Made by a program: the position numbers and the translations under genes | Assembly: GCA_944472155.2 (NCBI GenBank) | Contig: OX235272.1 | Location: 98,152,020-98,216,019, forward strand | Reading direction: 5' to 3' | From: Trichobilharzia szidati | Taxonomy: Eukaryota > Platyhelminthes > Trematoda > Strigeidida > Schistosomatidae | Length of the DNA stretch: 64,000 nucleotides | The notes under the pieces: model-generated | Told to the model about the DNA's origin: nothing | Seen by the model: the letters and a program-made list of their open reading frames with translations, nothing else | Databases searched by the model: none | Shown here: piece after piece, positions 1-18,469 of the stretch | Layout of the letters: each line of letters opens with the position of its first letter | How positions within the stretch are numbered: the first letter of the stretch is position 1

Positions 1-6665
<6,665 letters not shown>

Positions 6666-6906
6666 AAGAATTCAGTTCATTTTTCCATTCATTATTTCCA
6701 TTACTAATTTACAATTACTACTGAGAGCTACTGGTAGTAATATTATCTTATATGAAATATTAACTGTGAAAAGTGTCTTTCCTTTAGCTCCGGTCTCTAT
6801 TCTTCCCTCCCTTCCCACTACTGCCTCCTACAAAGAAATACATATATATTACTTATTGTTTCCCACATATTTTACACCGAATATCTTTGTAACGATGATA
6901 ATTATG

Positions 6907-6944
<38 letters not shown>

Positions 6945-7224
6945 TTCGATGATAAGCATACGTTCTTTTCAGTTTGTTGCACTTGTAAACGCTTATAAAA
7001 TGTTTTTTTCCAAAACATCCTTTGCACACTTTTTGAAACAGTCTTTTATTCTAGACATGTGGCCTTGTTTCCCCACTATTCGTTACTTTCTTTGCTCCAC
7101 TAGACGGTGATCTTGCTGTTAATTTTTTTGACATTACTATTAATAATGCTCTTTGTTAAACACGACAATGCATCGACAATGACTTTTCTCTTTAAATTGT
7201 GAAAGGAAGGTCGGTGTTTAGTTT
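6666..7224 (+). other. CDC42 3' flank / probable 3' UTR
   Basis: Sequence after the CDC42 stop contains the ATA repeat at 6907-6943. No second gene is visible. Candidate AATAAA signals exist nearby, for example at 7561-7566, but which one is used cannot be read from the sequence. Confidence 0.4.
6907..6943. repeat. (ATA)n microsatellite
   Basis: About twelve uninterrupted ATA units downstream of the CDC42 stop codon. Confidence 0.95.
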
Positions 7225-7340
7225 TGCATTTCCGATTGATTGAGTGCAGGGTTCGAGTCCCGGCGAAAACACCATTCCTGTCCATCTCACTGAGGAGGCA
7301 GGCGCACGCAAATGACGAGTCCTTAACAGGATAAAATGTA
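7225..7340 (+). repeat. tRNA-derived SINE remnant with decayed hammerhead core
   Basis: A tRNA-like B box AGGGTTCGAGTCCCGG at 7250-7265 is followed about 50 bp later by ATGACGAGTCC, a short loop, then AGGATAAAATG (7312-7338). This parallels the Schistosoma hammerhead core CTGATGAGTCC..AGGACGAAAC. Stem II remains pairable with one wobble, but the GAAA box has become AAAA. The arrangement, pol III-type box followed by ribozyme, is that of Sm-alpha-type retroposons. Confidence 0.5.
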
Positions 7341-7697
7341 CATCACCACCAACAAAAATAATATGAATTTCACATTGTTAATTTTAATCAGTATACTTGT
7401 CACCCGGAAGAATCGAATTTCATCGAAAGATTACTGTAAAGAGGTTTTACGGTCTATTAGTGTAGATAACTTTTTACAGTGGTTGAGATTTTTAGTTTAA
7501 AAAGTGAGAATGAGGTAATATGGTAAACGAATCTATCGCATCTTAGAGTTCAATAGTAATAATAAATTGATTATTCTTTTGAGAAGCTGTGAGTTATTGA
7601 TTAAGGCTTACCCATAATCCATTCCTTTGATTACTCTACTCCATCTGCTAGGTTGCGAGTTTCAAGATAACTCGTTCCGCCATTCATATTGTATGTC

Positions 7698-7701
<4 letters not shown>

Positions 7702-7733
<32 letters not shown>
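7702..7733. repeat. (TA)n microsatellite
   Basis: About sixteen TA units without interruption. Confidence 0.95.
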
Positions 7734-7736
<3 letters not shown>

Positions 7737-8289
7737 ACCAACTATGCCAATACGTCTTAGAGTTCATAGTGTGAACTGCTGGCGTAAAATTTAGTTGTAA
7801 TGGTGTCTGAAACCATTGAAATCGATAGTGAAATACTGAAACTAAAGCTTCACAACTTAGCTTTCAAAAACGAATTGAGACTCATAAATTTTGTGGTGTA
7901 GTTTTTGAGGTAAGTTAAATGTTGTGAGCATTAAAAGGAAATTAATTAATTCTCTGAGCGATTGCACTTTTTGTTTTCACTATGACAATATGAATTCAAT
8001 TGGCAAATGGTCTTTGCAACAACCTCATTTGCAATGTACTCGTACTTTTGTCTCCTAGACATTACTACTTGCATTTAGTTTGTTGGTTTGTGCTTTCGAA
8101 AGCATGGGGCTTAGAAAAAACACTACCAGTATAACTTCTGAAAGATTTTAGCGACTAAACTGTGATAATTTCATGTTGTTTGAATTGTATGCACCGTTGT
8201 AAACAACAGAAGTCGTGTGTTTGTAACGAAGAAATAGCACAGCGGTCACTGTTGTGTAACGGAGTCTCAGTATTACAGTTTACTTCATT

Positions 8290-8560
8290 GTTTTAAACTC
8301 CTGACTTTGAACCAATGGATTCAGAATTCGTCATTCCTTTGCGTTCCCAATGAAACATTGGGCTTCACTCTTGAGCTTTGAAGTTTTATTGGCATAGGTG
8401 TCTCTTTTTACGGGTGCGGTTGCTGGTTTCACGCCCAATCTTCCCTCTTTACCGGGCCTGCTACCGTCTGATCGAGGCTTTAGGAGTGCGGGAGTGAAAC
8501 CCGAATCAGATGCGTGGTTAGCGTTCTACAAATGGTGGAATCACAGATTCAGAACTATAC
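8290..8560 (-). repeat. tRNA-derived SINE, about 250 bp, decayed
   Basis: Read on the minus strand, a tRNA-like head (GTGATTCCACC.., B-box-like GGTTTCACTCC) leads to a body containing CCCGTAAAAAG and a tail CATTGGGAACG..GGAATG. The same blocks in the same order occur at 28862-29090, so both are copies of one family. The open frame on the opposite strand matches no protein I know and is probably fortuitous. Confidence 0.45.
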
Positions 8561-9787
8561 AAACGTGTTATTCACGCTTTTCGTGAACTTATACGCATTG
8601 TGACTCATTAAAATGAAGCCGGGTTGCTGATTGAACTCAACACTTGAACAGTTCACTATTATCTTCTGTCTGTATGTAAATATTTACGCACCAATAGTAA
8701 AACATTGTCAAATAATATAATTCATCTCTGTCATTATTTATGCATGAAGAGTTATCAATTTTAGACCAACAAATCAATGTGACGATATGCGCGACACAAC
8801 AGACTAGGTATTTAATTTAGATTTCCTCTTAGAAAAAAGTTATCAGTAGGTCATTGAATGACTAAGAAGAATAAAGCTCTTAAGAGGATTGGACTCTAAG
8901 TCACCGTATTCATTGGATATTTAATAGTATAAAACACTAATTCCTCTGTGTTTATTAACGTTATGTAGGTGTGTTTACAAATAGTTTTGAAACTCCTATC
9001 TCTAAGATTTCCGATCATATCATTAAGTACAGCAGTTGGAGATGTTATTTTTGGTTGTACGAATGCCTGTTTTTTTTTATAATGTACTGCTTTTTTACTG
9101 GTGTTCATCGAAATGTACATTCGTGAAGGATGGACGGTCGCTTTACAAACTAAGCATGTTGCCAAATTTCAGAGTACCAATAAAGTGCTCACTAGTAAAC
9201 TTGCTTCTAGAGAGATTTCTCGAAGGTTTAATCAACAGCTGTGAATATGAAGGTTCATGTTGTATGTAAATACAGACTAGTTCGATCAGTCAGAATTTAA
9301 ATAATACAAGTATCAATTTCCTAAACAATCAGATTTCACCACATTGATTGATGCCTAAATGTTAATCAGACTTCATCACGTTGATTACCACTCATTAATC
9401 AGCCCAGTGTTTGCAACATATAATTGATCCGTAATAATTTTTGTATGATTATTGTGATTATATATTCGTAATTACGACATCTCTCACTCGCTCGTTTGAA
9501 AATACAAGTTTCTGATATTAATGCGTGAATCTTTTTGAAATTGCCAGTTTGTGTCAGGAAAAATCTGCTAAGAAATCATCAAACGTTCAATATTGTTAAC
9601 GTCGCTCCTGCGAAGGCTTAGTAAACATAAGAGTTCATCATTTCGGATGCAACAACAAATAGTTAAATTTACCGTATTCGATAGTAGCTGAGCTACATGA
9701 CGAAATGGTTAATGCTTAATAGATTCGACTGGGGTGAAGCTGTGCCAGGTACTAATGCCATCCAAGTTAAATCACAAACTGACATCA

Positions 9788-9930
9788 GCCAGAAAACTAG
9801 GAAATACTAGGCATCTGGTTTGGGACTCTTCGGTAGTCTGAAACCATGACCCTGCCAGGTATCGGAACTACAAACTTCAGGTTACAAGGTAACCCGTTTA
9901 CCATTCTGTCAGTGCGACAGAATCCAATTG
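9788..9930 (-). repeat. Sm-alpha-like SINE remnant with half a hammerhead core
   Basis: On the minus strand a tRNA-like head (B box GTAGTTCCGATACC) is followed by CTACCGAAGAGTCCCAAACC. CCGAAGA (plus 9827-9833) differs from the hammerhead box CTGANGA by one base, and GTCCCAAA matches stem-loop II. The 3' half (GACGAAAC) seems to be deleted; the tail CCTAGTATTTCCTAGTTTTC follows at once. Confidence 0.5.
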
Positions 9931-10138
9931 CCGATGAATTTTAACTTCTGAGTATTTGCGATATGCAGCATCACTTGCTGCCAATATCATTTGCAATTTT
10001 CTGTCCTCATACCGGACTTTGTGTACCCTACTGGTCATCAAATTCTCAGTACAACTGACTGTAGTCAGTCAATAGTGAACAGTAGATTAGTTTTCAGGTG
10101 CTGGTTCGTGGGGATTTGGATTCATGTTTATTTGTGTT

Positions 10139-10283
10139 CCGTCTCATTGGCTGGATGGTTAAAAGGTTAGCCTCATAAACTAAAGTTCCTCCTTTCAACG
10201 TCTGATGGGGGTCATGAATGCATAATGTTGATTAGTCCCAAACTAGGATGAAGCACCTCTCCAGTAATCCCTGTTTTTCAGTC
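10139..10283 (+). repeat. Sm-alpha-like SINE remnant with hammerhead core
   Basis: A tRNA-like head with GGCTGGATGGTTAAAAGG is followed by TTGATTAGTCCCAAACTAGG then ATGAAGC (10228-10254) and CTCTCCAGTAATCCC. This follows the Schistosoma hammerhead layout, with stem II GTCC/AGGAT still pairable. C3, G8 and one A of the GAAA box are mutated, so it should be inactive. Confidence 0.55.
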
Positions 10284-11193
10284 GTTCTTCAACTAGTGTC
10301 ACTTTGTGAACTCACTTGAAATCAAATAAACACTTGAATAGTGAGTTGTTTCTTTGTTTTTGAAGCAGTCAGAAGAAAGACATTCACTTGAGTTATGATC
10401 ATCCTAGTTGCCCCTCTGTTGTTATTTTTAAGGCCTCAACTAGGTAATGTCTGGAGTTTTTATTCATTTCATAGAATTGGCGAAATCATTACATCAGAGT
10501 AATTTAGTTCACTCGTTTATGCTAAGTATAATAACAATTTCAAGTACTTTTACTATTTGGTATGAAATTTTTTTTAATTATTTGGACCTGACAAAACAGA
10601 AATATTCTGTATTTATGTTGTAAACACATGTTAGCATGATCTGTTTATCGATCATACTTATTAACGTTAGTGATTGTGCATTAATAAGTGACAAATCGAT
10701 AATATGACTTGCACGTAATATGCATGTGTGTGGTTGTCTTAACATATGTGTGTCTACATTAGTATGAATATTTCAGTGAAGTTGTATGTCGAGTAATTGC
10801 ACACATGATTATGATTCATATTCACACTAGTCAGATGCAGTATTAAAAATGGTCATAGTGAATAGAGCAAATGTCTATATAGTGTACAATACGCTTGAAT
10901 GCAACACTAAAAGTAGTGCGACATACACTACTTATATAAATAATCTTGATCTACCATAGTCGGAAAGTATGTACAGCCTGGTATATGTACTTTGACAAAA
11001 ACAGAGTGATTCCTTGAGCATTCCATGCTAATAATGTTTCATCCTCTTAAATATTTTTCATTTCAAAAAAATCATATAATACGTAAGCTGACTGAAGTTA
11101 GAAGTATTACTTATTAAAATCACGTGCTTTTGGTAAAATTCATGAATAATCCCCATCCAGGCATAAATGAAGAGGCTCTTTTGAGTGACTTTA

Positions 11194-11769
11194 TTTCTTT
11201 AGCTGTACAATCACCTCTATCAACAGTGGGACAAGTAATTTAGTGAGTTGTAATCAGGATGTACATAGAAACGAAGGAAAAAGCTCCGAAAGGAATTCGA
11301 CAATTATAAAGAGTTAAAAAACAAACAAAATAACACGGTTGTTACCACGATAGTAGAAGTGGTGGAGTTATTTTCTTTTCTATGCATGGATCCGCTTTCT
11401 CCGTCAGAATGGCTAGAGCCTCAGCAATGCAAAGGAGACGAAAGCGTATTTCCTTTGGCAGGTTACCCTCCACCTTGTAGATTCCACTGAGGGAGGAGTT
11501 TCTCAAGATAGAATGACCGGTGTTGACAAGGTGTCCAATTATCGCACTTCTTGTAATGACACTGCAACCATGCGGAATAGTGCTCTGGAACCATTTTATA
11601 CAGGATACGCGTCCAACAGCGAATACACTTAACATTAGCATATAGAAGTGATCAGGTAAGAGATCTCGTTTCTTAGGCTTCTATAGACCAATGGACGACT
11701 GAAGAACACTGATCTTAATGTTACTGGGAAGAATGTTCTTTTCAAAGATGCTGGAATTCTTCTCTTAAG
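11194..11769 (-). mobile_element. Penelope-like element fragment (endonuclease end), copy 1
   Basis: This 576-bp block is virtually identical to 32151-32726; I saw one mismatch, close to one edge. The minus-strand frame at 11342-11641 encodes the C-terminal part of a Penelope GIY-YIG endonuclease: HLVNTGHSI.., RFRLLCIAEALAI, then DPCIEKKITPPLLLSW. These align with HLVDTGHKV.., RVRLLQTAEAIGI and SLCVQKKFVQPLSLPW in the better copy at 18745-19512. The upstream GIY-YIG core is frameshifted. Fragment only; not functional. Confidence 0.75.
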
Positions 11770-12816
11770 GATATCTAGTGTATTACGGAAGAGTTCTAAA
11801 AAGTAAAGCCATCATTACGATCTTTTATAGGATCAGAAGTGTGTGATGGGAGAGAAAATGAACTAGTGGACACGGTAAGACAATATTGAAGTCTAGTGGT
11901 ATTGGTTTCCGATAAAATACAACAAGCATCATAAAAGTACTGTTGTTCTTTGTTAGGTCTAATACTTCCACATGTAAACAAAACAATTCCAACAGTGGTG
12001 TGAACACGGGCAGTAAATTTTGCTCGAAATGTTACCAATAACAAAACTTATCATTGTGTGTAAACTATTGAAATATGATTATACTTTATTTGATCTAATC
12101 CACAATGCTCAAGCTTTTTACTGATATTAACTGAAGCTGTACTTTATATACTGTTTTGCACTTTGTGTTAATTAGGACAGTTTGCGGTTCATTGAATTGT
12201 TCTACACTTCTTGTTTGAGTTCACATTTTATTAAGTGTGAGGTAATTTTGGTTTCATCCATTGTGTTCTTTGAGTTTGCACGCCGGATAACCTCATATTT
12301 GAAGGAAAAAAATCTTGATGCTCTTCAAAATTCTTTTATCAATATGGTTCTATTTTGAACCACTTGTTTTTGAATTTGGTCCAGTTTATTTAGAACATTT
12401 TGTTTATGTTTGGTCAAAGGCTGCAAGTGTGTCTCCTCGTGCAGTGCCTGTAACGTCCTTCTTTAAGCAAATCAAACAGATAATGTTATTTAACGATACC
12501 GTGATCAAACTATATTAATTGAGATGCAAATGTAAATAAAACAGCTTTGGAAGTAATTGCTTGGATCATTGGTTGTTGAGACGCAAAAATAGTGACAGTT
12601 GTGTTGTCCTAGTCTAAGACTCCTCCACAGGACGTTCCTATGACCGTACGAGTAACGTCAAGTTACAGGACAAGCCCGTTGTTCATTCAATCCTTAACTT
12701 AAGATACTCCTTGTGACTATGCATAAAAGTAAAATGAACTGAATTATCAACATAAAAATTCGTCAAAAAGTGCATTAAGATGGCAGAAAGATTGAACAGA
12801 GAAGATTCTTTTCTAT

Positions 12817-13130
12817 GTGTGTCTACCAGTTTGACTGGTCTCGTGCAGTACAATTAGACATATTCATGATTGGATTTCTGAACACCACCCTGCATCGTTA
12901 AGCAAATGACAAAGTCTATTCATAGCCATGTTTTAACACACCTAGAAAATTAACGTAAAGTTGAAATTAACAAAGCGTTTGATGTTATCTGTCGTATTCT
13001 GAATAATGTTAATTTCGCTTTACGGGTTTGTCTTCTACACACAGATGATGCCATTAGAGTTCACCTTAAGAAGCTTGACCTTTGTTTTCAGAAGATATGC
13101 ATACAGTCATTTTTCTCAGTCATCATCGCA
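12817..13130 (+). pseudogene. Penelope-like endonuclease remnant
   Basis: Translation on the plus strand gives CVYQFDWSR at about 12820, then ISEHHPASLSK in another frame, then KVEINKAFDVICRILNNVN followed by FALRVCLLHTDDAIRVHLKK, LDLCFQK. These match, in order, the endonuclease at 18745-19512 (CVYQLDCSR, ISEHHPTWLSK, KVDVNTAFKIICRI, FALRVRLLQTAEAIGIHLKK, SLCVQKK). At least one frameshift and stops separate the pieces. The element is in the opposite orientation to the other Penelope copies here. Confidence 0.7.
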
Positions 13131-13139
13131 TGGATGTAA

Positions 13140-15000
13140 AAATCTGACATTTTCCTCATGCCTCTATGTCATTTACATGTTATTATTCTTTTAATTGCTG
13201 CACTAATTTTCTTATGCATGATATCACGTACCCATGTTTTTTGAGCTGTTGACCTTAACGACTCAATATGACTTATAAAACTTTAATGTTGTCAAAAGCA
13301 ATTATTATGAATGTATAACTGTAGAGCGTGATTTGGAAGTTATCGAAAGGAACTTGCTTTGTTTAATTTTTTTGTCTTCTAAATGACAATGAGAATTTTC
13401 GGTTCATTGAAAAGTGCATTAGTTCAATGTTGTTATATTTCCAAAAAGCATATAAAAAATTATTGGAAGGTATGGTAATGGAAATGTAACAAATAAAAAA
13501 TGTAGTAGAGAAATGGCTATTAAATGAAGATGAGTGAAGACTCTCAGAATTTCGATGATAAAGAGTGAATACATCTACAACGTTTCTATGTGAACGTGAA
13601 ACTTATATCCCCAACATACATCAAACATAACACTCTGTTGGAAAAACATCAATTTTTGCAGCAAATATACAGATTTACTTACCAATACGATTTTTTAATA
13701 TATGCCTTCTTTTTTCTCATATTTCCGTGAGTGTGCATTATAATTGTTTATTTGTTGTCTCATTAGGAAACCACTTGTCTCAAGCATCATTTGAGTTTAG
13801 TTGGCACATACAAAATTTGCTTATCTTGTTGATTGTTGTATATAGGTTTTGGTGCTTTTTATTTGCTTTCACCTAGTCATTTCAGACATTTGCGCAGAAT
13901 AAATTTTCTTCTGTACAAAGACAGAAAAGTGTCTATCATGCAGCAACTTATTATAATATATGTTGTCTCGCAGCCTAGCTGAATAATAGTATTGAATAAG
14001 TGTACTGTTGTCGTCAAACATTGCTGCTTATACCGGCCAGCCACTCAAATCAGCGTAAACTATTAACTGGTGTAAGATCAGATTGATGAGAATCTGAGGT
14101 TTATTAAAACAGGACATCCAAATGGTCCACGAACTCTCTGACTGTTAATCTGAACCATGTTGGAAAAGTTAACGGTCTTCGTTGTACTTCATGAGATAAT
14201 GGATGGTATGCGCTTAAACTATTACATTACATTTATTCTGTGAATGAACTGTGCTTATATGATGAATTGTTCATATTTATGGAGGTGTCAGTGTGAGCTT
14301 GGTTAGACAATGAAAAGCGAAAAAACAAATACCAAAGATTGATGGTATATGTAAATCGTCTACCGCCACAGACTAAGTTCACTATGCCGCGGATAACCGG
14401 AATCATAACTTTATGTTTTCTTAGGACACTCCCATAAACAAAGTAATTGTTATCCCTCTTCTCATCTGTCCTTTGGTATTCTTTCTTTTATGCTCAACTT
14501 TATACTACTTACCATTAGTAAGTTGTATGAATACATTTTCTACTTCTTAAACACGACTTTGTTTGCTATTAAAGCGTAACTTACTTAATGTATTTATACT
14601 CCATTAGATGCATAGTAATTAATTTCTTATAGCTGAACATTATCTGCTGCATATATTGTATTCATTTACTCGTTACTGTTGAACATTGTTTATTCATATC
14701 CCCTTATTCCGTGTCTGGCATTCGCGCCGTTTAAATAACACGCGGATCGCCTTTCACACAGCGCTGCTGTTTTTACTTATTGACGCACACCGACTGTGGT
14801 TTTCTGACGGCATTCAGCTACAGGCACCTCACAACTGAGGTTTGTATATTATATTTCATATTTTATGTTTAATATAATACCCTATTTCAGACAAATCTTG
14901 TGTTTTCGAATTTTACGCGTCCCTCAACGTGTGGTTTTAATAATTGGTCGATTATCGTCCCGAATTTCATTTGGAAGAAATTCACAGTGATTATATATTT

Positions 15001-15042
<42 letters not shown>

Positions 15043-16780
15043 GACCATTGAATGTGAGAAATATAATCAGGTGTTTCGAGAAAATCAAGGTCACTTACCG
15101 CTTATTTTTTTCAAGAGTTGTCCACCCGTACAAAAACAGAAATGTTTCTGGAAGCTTATTAGCCTTCCAAAAGTGAATTTTGTATCATAGAATCTGATCA
15201 GTTATTGAACTGTATGTTACTTACCCCTCCTAATCAAAACCGAATTTGTTATTATCATGAAGCAGAACGACCTGTAGTGGAAATGACAATCTGAATTCAT
15301 TTTATTTATTTAATCTTTGTGAATAGCAGACCATCCTACTCTCCACACTATTAATTAGCCGAAATGATTGGCTTTGTATTCAGTGGACAAAGCCCTCTAC
15401 ATATATATTATCATGATCTATTTCATAATAATCCTATGACTTTCTCACTAAACAGGTGAGTGTTATATTGAACTATTTGAAGAATTTAGAAATTAACATG
15501 GCAGTTCACCACTGCAAATGTAAGTGAATTGCTGTCTTTAGTCATCATTTTCCTTGTCTTGTTTGGAATCCACTTATGTACTCATCATTTTACAACATAC
15601 TCCTAGGCTATTGAAGTACATACTATCGTACTTAACGAGAGACCTTACTGACCATCTTAGGAAGGACACTTGGAATATATCTGTTGGGTATCTATTGGTG
15701 TTATTACTGCAACACAACGCTATACTATGGCGCACACTTAATAAACAACCAATCAGGTGAAATGATATTTTCACCAGAAACATTCTCTTATTTGCAGTTG
15801 ACTTTCCAAAGCTACTCTTTAAAATTATTGGAATGACCTACAAAATTACATACAAGAACAACAAAAATAGCGTTTATGACCATGTGATATTAGGGGGGGG
15901 GGCATATCTTTCTTATGACCTGGAGTAATTTACTGCTCACTGTGCATTTAGTGACTGTCACAATTCAATCTGACTTAAACAACTTATTAATTCTTTTTAT
16001 CTAAAGAAATGATGATTACTGATTGCAAATGCAAGACACACTAAGTCACTTCCCAATGTAATCTGATCTCATAGATTTTTTAATTTATTTTTCAAACTGA
16101 CAATTTCTTTTGAATTACACTTCCTATTATTTGTCAGCTTCACAAATACTTATAGCTGTAACTGAATGGACAACTATTGTTACACCTATTCTAAAATGCA
16201 ATTACTGTAAATTATCATAGGTAAGTAAAGCTACGAAAGCTACGTGCTCTAATAAAGTCACTTGTGATAGACGGAATTTCCTGTGTCAGCCATGTTGAGG
16301 TTAAGCCTAAACTCCTAGAGGGTGTAAAGCGCGTCAGTTTAAGTTGTATCTAGTGAATTAATTTGAACAAGCTGTATCTCCAACTCTCCTGAATGATATC
16401 TTAAGTAAGATTGTATTGAAATAAATTTAAAAATATCAATCTTAATAAATGAAGAGTTCAAACATTAGTCTAAGTTATGTTGCAACATACAGACTTCCAG
16501 GTTGCGGTTGACAGGATAATCGTAATCTAAGACTTTTAAGTGTATAGGATATGATTTAGAACCAGTTGCACCGACTAAAATTAACCCATGTTTTCTTTTT
16601 ATTTAGTACATTGGAAATATTATCATTAACCCATAACTTGTTTTATCCTTTTATGTCACTGGTACTGTTACTTTAATTTCTGTGTCATTTTGCCATTATG
16701 AATCATAGCAACTTGGAAACCCGTAAAGTAACATCCGACTAGGGGAGAAAAAATACGAAAATATCAGTGAATAAGTGGAG
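13140..16780. other. No recognisable gene
   Basis: About 3.6 kb of AT-rich sequence holding a TA microsatellite (15001-15040) and a run of ten G (15893-15902). A GC-richer patch at 14700-14830 may be an old repeat. I see no coding similarity on either strand. Confidence 0.6.
15001..15040. repeat. (TA)n microsatellite
   Basis: A nearly pure alternating AT tract of about 40 bp. Confidence 0.9.
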
Positions 16781-16789
16781 CGGACATGG

Positions 16790-17118
16790 ATTATTATTAT
16801 TATTACTACTATTCCCTCGGGTTCCGACTGGGAAATAGGTCTTCACTCGATTATCTGGAATCTTTTATAGCTGGAGTATAGCCTTTCACTTCCTCCTCAC
16901 ACAATCTACTCAATATCGTCACTGGACGTCCGACTCATCATTCTACAATCGGTTCCTTTTGAGGAACTGGTGCACGATATCCCTCAGTGATCTCCTCAAT
17001 GTATGTACAATCCAACTCCATCACCTTTCTCACAATTGTTAGGCGAAAGGTTCTCAGTCGGTTCGCTGCAAGAGCTCCTTGTTGTTTATCTTTCCCGGCC
17101 ATCTGATCTTCACTATTC
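16790..17118 (-). pseudogene. RTE retrotransposon 3'-end fragment
   Basis: The minus strand reads KDKQQGALAANRL.. and FRLTIVRKVMELD, with flanking nucleotides AGATGGCCGG, resembling the C-terminal zone of the RTE copy at 53863-57513 (KIRWPARKDQQ, then GRKKWRWVGH). It ends in a GGAATAGTAGTAATAAT-type tail, as 3' ends of this family do. Short, 5'-truncated and without a usable reading frame. Confidence 0.55.
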
Positions 17119-17521
17119 AGAAAGTTATTGATATTCAAATGAAAAAGAAGGATCACCTAAGAATGGAATGAGCTTTAGAATTACTTTATGATTAGCCTAA
17201 GCAGACAGAATATCAAGAATTTACGTTTATTGTTACCAATAGATAGACTAAAATTTTCAACATGAAAATTGACTTTGCCGTCAAAGTTGCTACACCACAT
17301 ATTAATATATCAGAATGAAAGTTCTTAAGTAGTAACATAAAAACATTACGATTAAAAATTGGTAACTGATACTTTCTCTTACAAAATCTGATAACTATAA
17401 GCACTGCCTTCAGGACTTAATGGGAAAACTATTACACACTAGAATTCAGACAAGACTAGGTGAAGCGTCTAAAATAAGTATCTTAAGGTGTTTGACATGA
17501 AATGACATCAACTGCTGCCTT

Positions 17522-17818
17522 CTCTACATACGAAAGATCGGATAGCCACAAAGGATTAGCAACATGAAATCCTGGAAATGAACCAACTAAGAACCTATTA
17601 CCTAACAAATATACAGAAGGCGATGGAAATGGATTAGACACATACTTAAAAGAGCGTTGAGTGACATTGCGCACCAGGCTGTCGAGTAGAACCAGAATAG
17701 TAAACGGTGAGTAGGGCGTCTGAGAAAAACATTGAGGATAGAGTGTGAGGAGGAAATGAGAGCTATTGGAGCTAGCCGAAGAAGACTACAGAGTACAATA
17801 ATAATAACAATGGACCAC
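17522..17818 (+). pseudogene. RTE retrotransposon 3'-end fragment
   Basis: Nucleotides run in parallel with 31085-31400: GAACCTATTACCTAACAAATAT against AAACCTATTGCTTAAAAATATAT, then GCGCACCAGGCTGTCGAGTA against CGCGCCAGGTCCTTGAGTAG, then GTGAGGAGGAAATGAGAG. It is a 5'-truncated copy of the same RTE family on the plus strand, with no open frame left. Confidence 0.6.
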
Positions 17819-17869
17819 TGAATAGCAAGAAACACTGAGTAGCCACACTGACATAATTTGAAGACCTCA

Positions 17870-17945
17870 AATCTTTAAGTGACCACGATCCCTCTAGGGA
17901 TTGAATCCACGACTCTGAGTCAAATATCGCTCACCTACATTTTTA
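17870..17945 (-). repeat. tRNA-like SINE head
   Basis: The minus strand carries GTGAGCGATATTTGACTCAG, then GGATTCAATCC (B-box-like) and a pairing CCCTAGAGGGATCG. It resembles the tRNA-derived heads at 9.8 and 29.2 kb. No hammerhead core is visible after it. Confidence 0.35.
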
Positions 17946-18469
17946 TATTTTGAATAGCCAAATACGTGAGTTAAGTTTTAAAATTATAGAAATGTATCGA
18001 CTAATTAGAAGGTAGTTAATGATAGTCACATTCCATATATTGATATTTCTTAAAAACATAAATAATCTATCCTCAGTCACCTGTGACACTGTTAAAAGAA
18101 TTTTTTGAAGAAAAAGTTGTAAACCTGGTTTATGTTAAAGATTTTCACAAGAAACAACAGAACTATAAGAAAATGAGGAAAAGTATGTTGAGCATTTTGA
18201 AAATAACTTCGGTGAAGTGTTTCAATGGATTTTTAAAAAATTAATTTCTACAAATTCGTCAGTCTGTTTTGAGTCTTAATACGAATTTTCGTACAGTTAA
18301 AATGAACTTCACACTTTTGCAATTGGCGGTGGTGACGTTAATGGAATAGTTTTGCAATTGATTGGTATTCACAAACAATCCCTCTTTAGTTATTTATGCC
18401 TTTCAATATAGAAAAAATCCCCATTTAGACATTTGGAAAACAGAAAGATTGAGCGAAGAAATATTTACT

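Noticed and set aside
8398..8586. Plus-strand frame with proline-rich protein-like sequence
   Set aside because: It is antisense to a tRNA-derived SINE shared with 28.9 kb and starts at a non-ATG codon.
11796..12044. Open frame of 82 codons next to the Penelope fragment
   Set aside because: No match with Penelope domains or other proteins I know; lies outside the block shared with 32 kb.
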